A stretch of DNA of 64,000 nt from contig CAUJNA010003294.1 in assembly GCA_963377175.1 (NCBI GenBank), forward strand, positions 1,479,001 to 1,543,000. Reading direction: 5' to 3'. Shown in pieces: positions 54,044-64,000 of the stretch. Each line of letters opens with the position of its first letter. Positions within the stretch are counted from its first letter, which is position 1. The notes beneath the pieces are model-generated. The model saw only the letters and a list, made by a program, of their open reading frames with translations, was not told the DNA's origin and made no database searches. Both the position numbers and the translations under genes were made by a program. The DNA is from Effrenium voratum (lineage: Eukaryota > Sar > Dinophyceae > Suessiales > Symbiodiniaceae).

Positions 54044-54258
54044 GCTATTGTTGCTATTGTTGCTGTTGTTGCTGTAGCTGTTGTTGCTGCTGTTGTTGCA
54101 GCTGTAGCTGTTGCTGTAGCTGTTGCTGTTGCTGTTGCTGCAGCTGCTGCTGCTGTTCTTGTTGTTGTTTCTGTTGCTGCTGCTGATGCTGCTGCTGCTG
54201 CTGCTGCCGGTGCCGCTGCCGCCGCCGTCGCCGCCGCTGCTGCTGCTGATTTTGCTCT
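53595..54258. repeat. Compound microsatellite, about 660 bp
   Basis: Successive domains on the plus strand: (TTTG)n, (GGTT)n at 53664-53703, (TTTG)n again, TGC/TGT mixtures from 53805, (GGTTGT)n from 53870 to 53965, (TTG)n from about 53967 to 54045, TTGCTG/TAGCTG mixtures, then (TGC)n with GCCGCC. The minus frame (54283-53282) is open for 333 codons of poly-Asn, poly-Gln and poly-Ser, and the plus frame is also open; I take both as artefacts. Confidence 0.98.
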
Positions 54259-54259
54259 G

Positions 54260-55838
54260 GTGGCTGTTGAGTATCTTTGTCATTTAAGCACAACAAGGAA
54301 AAGACTACGTGAAACCAATTTTATGTCGAAGACTGCCTGCTGCCACTCTTGGTTCCACCTGCAAGTCGAAAAGCTTTTTTTGTTTTTTTGCTTTGACGGC
54401 TGCCGCTGCGCCTGTTGCTCTTCCCTTTCGTGCATGTCGCAACAATCTCCGCTGGTGAAGGTCAGGCAACATACCTTCAGGATGAAGCAGCTTTCATGAC
54501 AAAAGGGACTCTTACAGGCCAGGTCGCAACAAATGTGCAAGGAGTGGAATTGACCTTCAACTCATTGAAGGATGAGAGACACAACACATACTTACTTGAG
54601 GGCTTGCTTAAAATCTACAACATCAACTAGCCCTGGTTTGTCCGGTACGGCATAAGCAAGCGACATGTGCCACGTACAAACACTTGTTGATGCCCCACAC
54701 AGCATCAGCTGCTCGTGCTCATTCATGATGCGTTGCTGACAAACTTCTGTCCAAAGCAAATATCACTGCCTTTCCATTGGTGGACGGCTACCTGTCATAG
54801 GAAACAAGTGTGTGTCGCTCGCCTTGAGCAACACACATAGCATTGCAGTCTGAAACAAACACCAAAAAGGCAAACCATGAAGTCCTGTCGCAAACAATAA
54901 TCAGGCTTATCTTACATTCAGCATAACCCCATCTTGTTGGGGAGGCGGGGGGTGGGGGTGAAGGTGGCTGCCATTTTCAAGGAGGGGAGGGGGGGCAAAC
55001 ACTGTAGCCGAAAAGAACAATTGAAATGATTGAAGGGGCGCCATCTCTGAACACCCCACCAAACCAATTTGCAGAGCCACTTACAAGGTGCCACCAGGGC
55101 TCAACAGTAGCCTTGCTTTGCCGAAACCCTGTGAAGAAATTCCCTGCCAACTATGCAAGCAAAGAAACTGCTTTGCAGAACCGCGAAGAAGTGCTTTCCA
55201 CAACTACTTCGCGGAATCCCTCGCTGAAACAAAGAAGCTCGAAGAATCCGCTTTATCAGTCGCTCGGCCTGAGCAATGCAAATCTTTAGCGCCAGCCAGC
55301 TGTCTCTCCAGGCACTTAGCTGGGAAAATAAATCAAGTTTTAGCTGACGTCAGTCCACGCAAAATGCAAGTACCTGTGACGCTTCTTTGCTCTAGGTCCT
55401 ACACCAAGCGTGCTCCACATGAAAAGGACATGACAGCTCTGACATAAACATGCCTAAACCTTAAAGCCACAAGGATAATTATCCAAGACTAGCCAGCGGT
55501 TCGTCATAACCTAGCCCACGGACAATGAAAAAAGGGAAAGTGGAATTTCACCCGTGGCCCCCAACCCATCTCATGTTTAAAGGTGGATCATTCAGCCCTG
55601 TGCTAGCGCATGCAGTTCTAAGAACAACGTGTCGGGAGAAAAAGAAGAAGAAGGACAAACACGTCTGACATGTGCCACGTAATTGCTGAAACGGAATATG
55701 CTGAACGGCAATAGTGCATTCTACCTCAATGCCAGCCAAGATTCCAGTTGCAGAGCCTGCACATTCGGCGATCACACGACGATCACACGAAAAGCAACTG
55801 CGAGGAGCAAAAGCGCTATTAGTAAGCCTGAACAAAGC
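54260..55838. other. Mostly non-coding
   Basis: G runs lie at 54938-54998. The plus frame 55026-55289 has ordinary composition but nothing recognisable. No RNA gene seen. Confidence 0.25.
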
Positions 55839-55955
55839 TAAGCCCCTAAAACTTGAAAGCCAAGCCCTGAAACCATAAACCCTGAAACCCTAAACATGCA
55901 AAACTCTAAACCCTAAAAGCCCTAACCCCTAAAGAGTCCTAAACCCTCATATCTA
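55839..55955. repeat. Degenerate interstitial telomere-like repeat (CCCTAAA type)
   Basis: About ten cccta(a)a / ccctgaaa words in 115 bases (for example ccctgaaaccctaaac, ctctaaaccctaaaagccct). Dinoflagellate telomeres are reported to be TTTAGGG-type, so this may be a decayed interstitial telomeric block. Confidence 0.8.
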
Positions 55956-56175
55956 CAAAACCTGGTGGTCGACACGTATGCTTTGTGGGTAGTCACACGA
56001 GACGAGCTACACTTGCACTAGGTGTGTGCTGCATTTTCAGTTCAATAATAAATGAAGAATACCAGTACCTAAAAACTTCTACACCACTGGCTCCGTGACA
56101 GTCTACATGGCGCACTCGAATGAGTAGCCAGGCTCCAATACATCCAGAAGCTCGAAACTGCACGGTTCTTGGGGT

Positions 56176-56520
56176 GTGGGGCTAAGGATTTTTACGGTTT
56201 ATGGGTTCTCTCTGCTCTTTTCTTGCCTAATCTGCAGTGCAACACATGTCCCCAGCAAACGGCATTCCGAATGCATTCCCCAGGCGTCCTCTTCAGAATA
56301 TAACCAGCACGCAGTAAGAACGCTTGAAACTCATGGCCTCTGGCTCAACGGCTCTGCTGCTCAAAACAATCTCATGCTTGCCATCTCCGCCAGACCGCAC
56401 ACGTTTGGTGCAGATCCGAGCCAATTAAGAGAACAACAGGGGGAAGCCGTGAGAAACAAGCTGCAAGCAGGAAGCGAAACCTGGAAAAAGCCAGCCATCG
56501 TGGTCCTCCGCAAATCTTAA
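56176..56520 (+). CDS. Weak ORF candidate with hydrophobic start
   Basis: The frame is open for 114 codons, ending in TAA at 56520. It begins at GTG, with no ATG until the middle, and its first 24 residues are hydrophobic (FTVYGFSLLFSCLICSATHV), signal-peptide-like. The rest is polar (PSQLREQQGEAVRNKLQAGS). Without an ATG it could only be an exon. No family recognised. Confidence 0.2.
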   Translation: MGLRIFTVYGFSLLFSCLICSATHVPSKRHSECIPQASSSEYNQHAVRTLETHGLWLNGSAAQNNLMLAISARPHTFGADPSQLREQQGEAVRNKLQAGSETWKKPAIVVLRKS

Positions 56521-56847
56521 GCGGCATTGTGAAAAATGTGCTTGTTGCCAAGCTGCCAAACGTTTCCGGCAGGGCGAAGCTTGCAAAGTTTTCTCAGACT
56601 TGCATTGGGTTTAGGTGTGAACCTGAACTAAGAATCCAGAAAACTCAAAAACCACTGGATCACGCAATAGCACACCTGCACTTGCACACAGCGAGCTCCA
56701 GCCTTTCATTCTCATGCAGCCGGACACGAACTGAGTGATGTCAATATCCCGCTGGTTCGTCATGATCATCAGGTTCCTGACATTGCTCGCTTGCACGCCG
56801 GCTCAGCTTTCGGCATGCCCAAAGCTAGCGGACAAAGTTTGTCATAC

Positions 56848-56963
56848 GGCCATGGGTCAAAACCCCGTACCCTCGGTGAAAATCCCAATCCCCACTAAAA
56901 TAGACTAAACTGGTTGGTGCATCTACCCCAACATGGGATCCCATTGATTTTGACCCACAGCCA
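56848..56963 (+). mobile_element. TGGGTCAAAATC inverted-repeat element, copy B
   Basis: The left end ggccatgggtcaaaacc and the right end gattttgacccacagcc differ at only two or three positions as inverted repeats. The interior accccactaaaatagactaaa is nearly identical to the reverse complement of copy C. On the minus strand it directly follows exon-like text (57086-56970). Confidence 0.9.
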
Positions 56964-57345
56964 TACAAACTGCTGCTGCGCCGACTCTCCAGCCCTTTCA
57001 GGCAGTCCCAAGCCTTCCAAGCCTGGTGCACCAAGGCGCTTGAAGAACTTCTTCGAGTCGAAGATGTCAAGACCCAAGGAGGCCATGTTTCTGTAGCCGT
57101 TCTCCTCGGCAAACGCGCGACTCGCTACTCAAATTTGCAAGTGGCATTGGCTGAACAACTTGACAGGCGCCGGGAGCTCCTTCCGGTAGCCGAAGCATGC
57201 TGAATTTGTGGATTATCTCTCTAAACGAACCATAAACTTTCAAATGGCTTTGCACCGGTGCTTGAATTGCTTGATGCAACCGACATTCACTGAAGCTGGG
57301 AGACAGCGCTTGGTACATGCATGCTTGAAGCGGCAAACCAGACAC
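56964..57345 (-). CDS. Exon-like islands next to an introner-like element
   Basis: The minus strand reads GSFREIIHKFSMLRLPEGAP and VVQPMPLANLSSESRVCRGE (57230-57110), then in another frame NMASLGLDIFDSKKFFKRLG and APGLEGLGLPERAGESAQQQ (57090-56970). Coherent text stops at the border of the inverted-repeat element, where CT-GTGGGT could be a donor. No domain recognised. Confidence 0.3.
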
Positions 57346-60090
57346 CTGGCTTCAGCTGCAAAGCACAACGCACGTCGACATGAGAAACAATGGGGGCGAG
57401 CTGCCCAGGTATAGGGTTTGACCAGCAGCTACGCATTTTCAAGGTGGAGTTAAAACTATTTCAGCTAGCCTGTGGTACCCAAGTTTCGCGAAAAGAAACC
57501 ATTTGGCCCGCGAAGGGCCCACACTGACAAAACTTCGCAGCAGTTCAGGGATGACAACATTATGAAAACTGAGCCACCTTCGCTTTTTTACCCACAGCAG
57601 CTTCTGGCGTTTGATCACACCCTTTTGCAGATCGGTGTGTTGCTGAACACGTCTTGCAGAGCCAGAGTCGTTCTGGAGGAAGGCGTGAAACTCGGGCCAG
57701 GAGATCTGGGCATGGGCCACAAACGTGGGGTGCTCTTACCCTCCCTCCCAACATGGGTCTCTATAAGGGGAAACTCATCTACCGCACAGGTGCTATGTTG
57801 GGAGGAAGGGCAATCAAAAAAAAACCAGGGCCCCCAAAATTATGGGTGACATTCTGGCCGTTCACCGGGAGAAGGGCCGCTTGCACAAAAGCCCGTCCAA
57901 AGTTCGTCTCTGGAAGTGCACCTGATTCAAACTTCGGGTGCGAAGCGCCTGTAGGACCTGCTTGTGAGCCCTCATTGCAAGCCTGATCATAGCTGACGAC
58001 ATAGAAGCCTCTCTGCAACAATCAGGGGCCCGTTTCCGCAGCGGGGGCAGTGCTGAATCTTGCTCCCAACTGCGCTGCAATTCATGCGGGCAAGCAGAGC
58101 TAAAACGGATGCCCAGCCTTGCCGTTGCCATCCGCATCGATGATTCGGCAGGTGTCGCGCAGGCGCTCGGCCTTCCGCCAGTGGATTTACGAGACTGAGA
58201 CGTTTGACGCGTTGCAGGGTAACTACCAAATCGAATTTTGCGTTGCAAAGCCTGCGCTAAGGCAAACAAGGAGAATTGGAACCTTGTGCAAAGGCTTGGC
58301 ACAAGAAAGCCAACGCTTCATTTGGAATGCGCCTCGTTTTTCTCTTTCTTCTTCTGCTCCGCCAGCGCTAGTTCTCGATCTGCCGCGCTCACCTGCACAT
58401 GGTACGCGCATGTTTGCCTTTTCGACTGAAATGAACCGCTTCCCTTGAAAAGGGCTTCTACACTACCCGGGGGGCGGCTTATTTATCCCACAAACAGTGA
58501 AAAAAACAAACCATGGATAAGCAAAGCTAACCCAAAAAGGCTTTCATGCAATGGGAGGATACGCTCAAGTTCCAGCGGTCTGCATGTGCTCGCTCTGTAT
58601 TCTGCTGGCTGTCACCAGGTCGGCGCTGCTCAGGCGGGAAGCTCAGGGGATTACCCCGTGATTGACAGTGGTCGCCTTCATTGAGGGGGTGCTTTTTTGA
58701 CAGTATCGGAACAACAGAGAGGCGCACAAACAAACACATACGCGGTGCGTTATGCAGCAGTGTGCACCCTGCTTCATGTCTCTGACACCACTTCGGCGAT
58801 GCTTGGTAAACATGAGGAACAACTGGCTTGGAATCTCAAGCCTTATCCCACCATCAGATAGTATCAGAGGATCGTGCCTTCATTGCGTGGTCCACGAACA
58901 CGCCCGTTAATACGTTGAAGACGGCGAACTCGAAGAATGCTACCTCGCATTGCGCGTGCCCGGAAAGCTGCCTCAAAACATGAAACTGCCTCCAATCTGC
59001 CAATACCGTCTATTTGAGGTCCCACAGCCAATGCGAAACATGGCGCAAGAGCTAGTGGAAGATCTCATGAAACCAAAGAGCTAGTTGCGAGCAACCGGTC
59101 TCTGTGGCACATGCTGCAAGCTTTCTCGACTTTCCTGGCATCCTACTGGCTGGCTCCATGCGAACACTCAAGCCGAGCTGCGTAAAACAAAAATGCGATG
59201 CAGCTCAACTCGCCACTTTTAGCCTCGGCAAGGAGTGAGCTGTAAAACCAACACGCAACGGCCATGCCTCATCTCTTGTTTGCCTGCATTTGCTATGTCA
59301 GTTGTGCCCTCAAATTGGAACCCGTGATTGCAGCAACGATATGCTGATTTGTGCTAAATGCTACTGAGGATGATTTGAGGAGCATGTATTCATTCCCTGC
59401 CCTTCCCTTTTCTCCTCCCCTTCCTTCATTCCTTCCACTCGAGGTTCCTTTCGACGCCTACAGTAAGTGCTCATTTCCTGTGCCCTGCAGCACTAAACAG
59501 CCCCATGTGTGTTGATGCGTAAGTCTGTTGATGCCTGTCTCTATCTTACCCACCAGGATTGCCGCAGAACCTCTGAGCAGAAGAGAGCAAACAAGAGCTC
59601 TAAACACGTCCAGGGCAATACACATTATCCGCTCAAACGAGTGCTTCGGTGGCCCAAAACACTTGTCAGCAAAACCGCAAAACCGCAGTCACGCGCAGTC
59701 CCTTCTAGGGTCCACATAGGGTCCGCCAGAATTTGCCTGGTGTCTGCAAGCGCATCTCTCACAACCCGCACGTCTGCCTGTCATGGGGAAACCGCAAATT
59801 TCAAACTCGTTGCTTGCAAACCGCGTTTCCTCGCTGTGCACTCTATGCCTATCTTAAAGCTTCTGCACTCGTTTGCTTTGGTACAGGAGCAGGTGCACAA
59901 GACAGCAATGGACAAAATTGCGTGCTTCCATGACAAATTACTTTGCAGAAACAGCCACATTCCAGCACCTGGCCGCTGTCGTAAATCGCACAGCTGTCAC
60001 ACAAGGCAAGGCCAAACCCGCCTGAACCTTTCGAGTACCCTCACACCCACTAAAGTCGGAGGGCACCAAAGGGTTCTGTTTAGAGCCTAA
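57346..60090. other. Mostly non-coding
   Basis: Several open frames on both strands (for example 57472-57849 and 58302-57862) lack recognisable domains. No repeat or RNA gene identified. Confidence 0.25.
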
Positions 60091-60093
60091 ATT

Positions 60094-60206
60094 GACTGTG
60101 GGTCAAAATCAATGGTACCATTTTGGGGCAGGTGCACCACTAATTTTAGTCTATTTTAGTGGGGAATGGGAAGTTCACTGGGGGTATTGGATTTTGACCC
60201 ATGGCC
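60094..60206 (-). mobile_element. TGGGTCAAAATC inverted-repeat element, copy C (inverted relative to A and B)
   Basis: The plus strand reads gactgtgggtcaaaatcaat at the left and ggattttgacccatggcc at the right. Its reverse complement aligns with copy B end to end with small differences, including ccccactaaaatagactaaa. Confidence 0.9.
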
Positions 60207-63200
60207 ACATGGGTTCCATGAAGATTCGCCGTTGGGAGAGCCTTTTGCTGCGAAACGGCTGTTGCGTGTGCAGCCTTGGGGCTAAGAGCTCATAGGGCAC
60301 TCGCCAGTCCACACCTCCAGTGCTGGACATGTACAGAGTTGCCATGGTCGTCTCCACCTGGGCTATGAACTTTGAGGAATTGCGAATGCATTTTGGTAAC
60401 CTTTCCGAGCTAAACTTCCAAGTTTCCGAACTTCGTGCGTCTCGGGTCTGACGACATCTATCCTTCAATCAGGATTTTTTGTTGGGAGAGGCTTGGCTGT
60501 GCACTCATGCTGTTCCGACTCGCGACTACAATCAGCGAGTGGCCAGAATCAGCCCAATTTCGGCCACGGAGCAGAGCCGAAATACCCGAAGAACTCTTGC
60601 TTGACCTCGTCCGGCACGTCCTTGCACGGAGATGGACTCTCATGGCAAGCGAAACAGCCGGTTTCTCGCAAACCAGTGGCAGCAATCAACTGTGCGCCAT
60701 GCGTATTTCAGCAAAGCCATTCAGCATAGTTTGCCTGTGGTCCAAGCTCTGTGGTCCAGTGTTTCCATGAGGGCAGTGCTTTCAAAGCACTTCGACGCTG
60801 ACCGCAGCCCGAAGCCTATTGAAGGGAAGTCTAGTACTCCAAAAGGAGCAAACCGCAGATAGGATTTCACACAATTGCTGATATGACTCCATATGGCTAG
60901 TTTGTTTGTGATGTGCATTTCGTGTGCTCCAAAAGGGGATCGATGTATCTGAAAAGTGTCCAAGGCGCCTTTGGATAAGAATGACGAGACGGTTCTACTT
61001 TGGGGCACTGTTTGTTGCAGAATGGCCTCCACTGCGAGCCTACAAAGAGCGGGAACGCTGGTTGAGGGGCCTGGGGTTGGTCTTTGCGGCTGCTCAGGGT
61101 AGGGCCTGGCTGAGGGCGGACCTCCCAGTTGGTTCCATGCGTCCATGCTTGATCAATCAGGATGGATTGAGAGTTGGCTCAGGACAGGCTTGGGTGTGGT
61201 ATACTTCTTTTTTCTTCAGGATCTAATAATTAATTACAGACTGGGCTTCAAGGGTGTTCGCTCAGATCAGATATATTTGACGCTGCAGGTTTAACGGTTT
61301 GGTGCTGCTTAGTCTTCAACTCACTAGCACCATTCAACACATGAGCATGTGATTCCCATTTAGAATGGAGCATGCACGCGTTGGCCCCGCACAGCACAAG
61401 GTTTGTCAATGCTCCCAAGTCAAATGTGGGACTCCCTCTCCAGAATCCGTCAAAACGACATCTGGAATCTCATTTCTAGCTCCACTCGGCGGAAAGCGCT
61501 GGCTCTCGGAAACAAATTGGTTGATGGCCGATGGGTTCTTGTCACTTCAACTTGAGGCAGTGGTTCGATGCATGGATGCCAATCATGGCGGCATCTGACA
61601 AAGAGCAGGACAACGGCTAAACTCTGCTTTGGGAACATACATCAGGAAAGAGTGATGTCACACGTGCCCCAACATAGGAAAAACCAAGTTTCTGCGGTAT
61701 CATGCCTGCAGGGGCTCAGGTAAGCACGTTCTTTCCGACCTGGCAAGTGTTGGATATGAGTGTCTACGTTTGCTTTGGGGAGATGCCGGAAATCCCCGAG
61801 ACACACGTTTTGTCTGACACAATTCGCACTGTACCCTTACGAGTACCGGCTAGCGGGTGAGCCCCAGCCCACCAAGCGCAGCGGTCCGGCTGGATGATGT
61901 ACTCAGTGACAAGCCTCAGGATGACTTATGGACGGTACACGTGGGAGACAAATGCAACATTTACCTCTCTTCCTACAAACAAATCGGCTATCACTGCTAT
62001 CATAATTCCCTGCAACATCGACACCGCGGCAATACTGTGTGAACAAGTGCAGGGGAATATATTGAACACATCCTGGGACGAAACAGATGGCCCACATATC
62101 CAGATTGATGCTTAAACACGTGCAGAACGATACAATTTATTGTTCCAGGATGAGATTAGCTACACAGAATCAAACCACAACAACTAGGGATGTTGAACAT
62201 GAAGACTAGAAGCACTCTTGATTGAAAGCAGAGGTCGCAAACAGCCACGGACACGGTGTTTCGCAACCAAACATTCTGCCTGTAGGAAACCTATCTTCAA
62301 GTGTCAAGCATGCCTAACGTGAATTCCGGGTGCCCTGAAGCTTAGAAGCTGAATCTTCCTCCCGCAACCTGCCAGGAACCCACTTCTGGTTAAGCATCCT
62401 CACGGACTGGCAAATCGAGCTGGTCCACATGATCTGTGTTGATTCGTGAATGCCGTTCAAAGCAATGTCGTCAGCGGTGCAAAACACAATCTGCCACCGT
62501 CTTGCCCAAAATAGGGAATTCACCTCAATCGCGTTGCAGCCAGCCGCCTTTGCAGACAAACATGTCCAGGAGAGTCCAGGTGTGTTCTTGCAGGCTATTG
62601 CCCAACAACTCAGTCGAACAAGCGTCTTGCCAAGAGGCTGCACCAGAAGCAAAGAGAAGACCAGGATTACGAAAAAGATGAGCACTAGGCACCTTAGCGA
62701 CAGGTCAATTATAGCCACGGTCGAAACACCACCTCAATCTTGTTTTCAGCCGTTGGTTGAGGGCTAGCGCAACCAGAAAAAAAGATCCCATGTGATAAAC
62801 TCAATCACCCCAAATAGGATAAACTCCTCGTAAGATCAAATTATCTTTGTCATCCTTTATCATTGTTCGTCGTTGCTTCCTGTGGACACAGCGGAAACAT
62901 TGGCTGGAAGCGAAGACAAATCCTGATGAGGATTCCCACCGACATGCACCTGACAATGCTCCTTCAGGTGAAATCGTGGTTGGTTCGACATGCTACTGAG
63001 TGCCTTGCCAAAACAAAGAGCTGAAAGACCAAAGTATGGAGAAGAGCATGCAGCGAAGGTCGCGAAATACTCGGATAACTCGAACCAGCCTGGCATGGCA
63101 ACTCAGACAGGGTTGGTCTGCTGCTCGCGCTTTCAAAGCAGTAACGACATGCACAGTGCCAATCGCACCAAGTCGCGCATGCCACAACCGATTGAACAGC

Positions 63201-64000
63201 TGCAGAGATCTGCGAAATCGGCGGCCTGAGTATCCTGGACACCTTGACAATGCGTAGGGACCTCAAGCTGCACTGAGGGGCAACAGGGAGGCGACACGCA
63301 TGTCACTCTTTCGGCCGGTGCAAGATTGGATGCCAGAGTGGTGCATCCTCGTCTCCCCCTTTGGCGCGTTGTCCGGAATCAAACATTTTTGAAGAAAAAG
63401 CAAACCTTCCTCCAATCAAGTCAAACCACTTAGTCGATCCTAAATCACATCACACAGGCGTATATAATGCGGTCTGGACCAACTCAGCGTGTGCAAGCAA
63501 GGCTGAAGCGGGAGTACACCATCAGCTCCGGACCTCATGAAGTTCATGTTTGTGCTGTAGGCATCGGACTGCCTCGGGTCGATTCAGAGGCGCCGGTACC
63601 CCTGGCCAGGTACCCCTTGCATCTTTTGAATAAGCAAGCGCCACAAAGTGGAGTGTCCGGTGCACAAGCAACAAGATGATCAAAGCAGCACTAAGTACAC
63701 AAAACCAATGAAGCACACACACAGAGACATGCCCACACTCAAAACAACAAAACATGTGCTTGCTTCCAGATATCTCGGGCTCAACACATGTTTCAACACA
63801 TGCACTAGGTCGTGTCAGCAGCTTGGCACTCTGTCAAAGCCCAAGCCGCCAGTAGAAAACGAGTACTTGATCGTATACAGCCAGTATCACCAAGATCAGG
63901 TCAAAGATGTTCCAGGGCGCGTACTGGCGCGATGCACATTGCGTGCTCTGGTCACTTCGCTGGTCACTTGACTTGGATACCGAAGCGCTGCCTCCCCTCC
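60207..64000. other. Mostly non-coding, weak exon candidates
   Basis: Plus-strand text at about 60530-60660 (TISEWPESAQFRPRSRAEIP, then EELLLDLVRHVLARRWTLMA) looks exonic. A minus frame at 62718-62314 begins with a hydrophobic stretch (CLVLIFFVILVFSLLLVQPL) that could be one membrane helix. Neither is identifiable, and the rest shows nothing recognisable. Confidence 0.25.

Noticed and set aside
53282..54283. 333-codon minus-strand ORF rich in Asn, Gln and Ser
   Set aside because: It is a translation of the compound microsatellite; several other frames over the same DNA are also open, so openness is not evidence of coding.

Overview
The window looks like nuclear DNA of a dinoflagellate, most likely Symbiodiniaceae/Suessiales. 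The reasons are a tyrosine-recombinase retroelement of the type common in those genomes, LINE fragments with an N-terminal RING-H2 domain, no long host ORFs, exon-sized coding islands, short inverted-repeat (introner-like) elements, TTTAGGG-type degenerate repeats and very abundant simple and tandem repeats. No rRNA, tRNA, CRISPR or bacterial operon structure was seen. Species and genus cannot be fixed from sequence reading alone.

Region 1 (1-7.9 kb) is a minus-strand DIRS/Ngaro-like retroelement cut by the left edge. In transcription order it holds poorly defined leader ORFs (7.4-5.2 kb), a tyrosine recombinase (5068-2924), a Gag-like protein with a C-terminal CCCH-type knuckle (2743-1421), a DNA-methyltransferase-like domain (1420 to about 670) and the start of a reverse-transcriptase polyprotein (about 675-1). 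Gag and the methyltransferase share one frame and are separated by a single TGA; the RT frame is reached by a frameshift near 670. The whole block is saturated with the tetranucleotide ATGC/GCAT, a signature that stops near 7.9 kb.

Region 2 (8-12.4 kb) is GC-rich and holds fragments of LINE-type elements on the minus strand (RT-proximal piece at 10.6-9.95 kb, RING plus following domain at 9.76-8.67 kb) and four tandem-repeat arrays (75 bp, about 37 bp, about 25 bp and 58 bp units).

Region 3 (12.48-34.45 kb) is bounded by a direct repeat of 3,065 bp, the two copies being 18,910 bp apart and differing by one base in my reading. Between the copies is a set of minus-strand exon-like islands (23.9-15.9 kb and 30.6-29.1 kb), a 0.65 kb fold-back element, and a second duplication of about 1 kb made of a fold-back plus a CCGGATTCCGG-type minisatellite.

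Region 4 (34.5-64 kb) is less GC-rich and mostly non-coding. It contains at least two families of about 100-135 bp inverted-repeat elements whose ends look like splice sites, a compound microsatellite of about 0.66 kb, telomere-like blocks and a few weak exon candidates.
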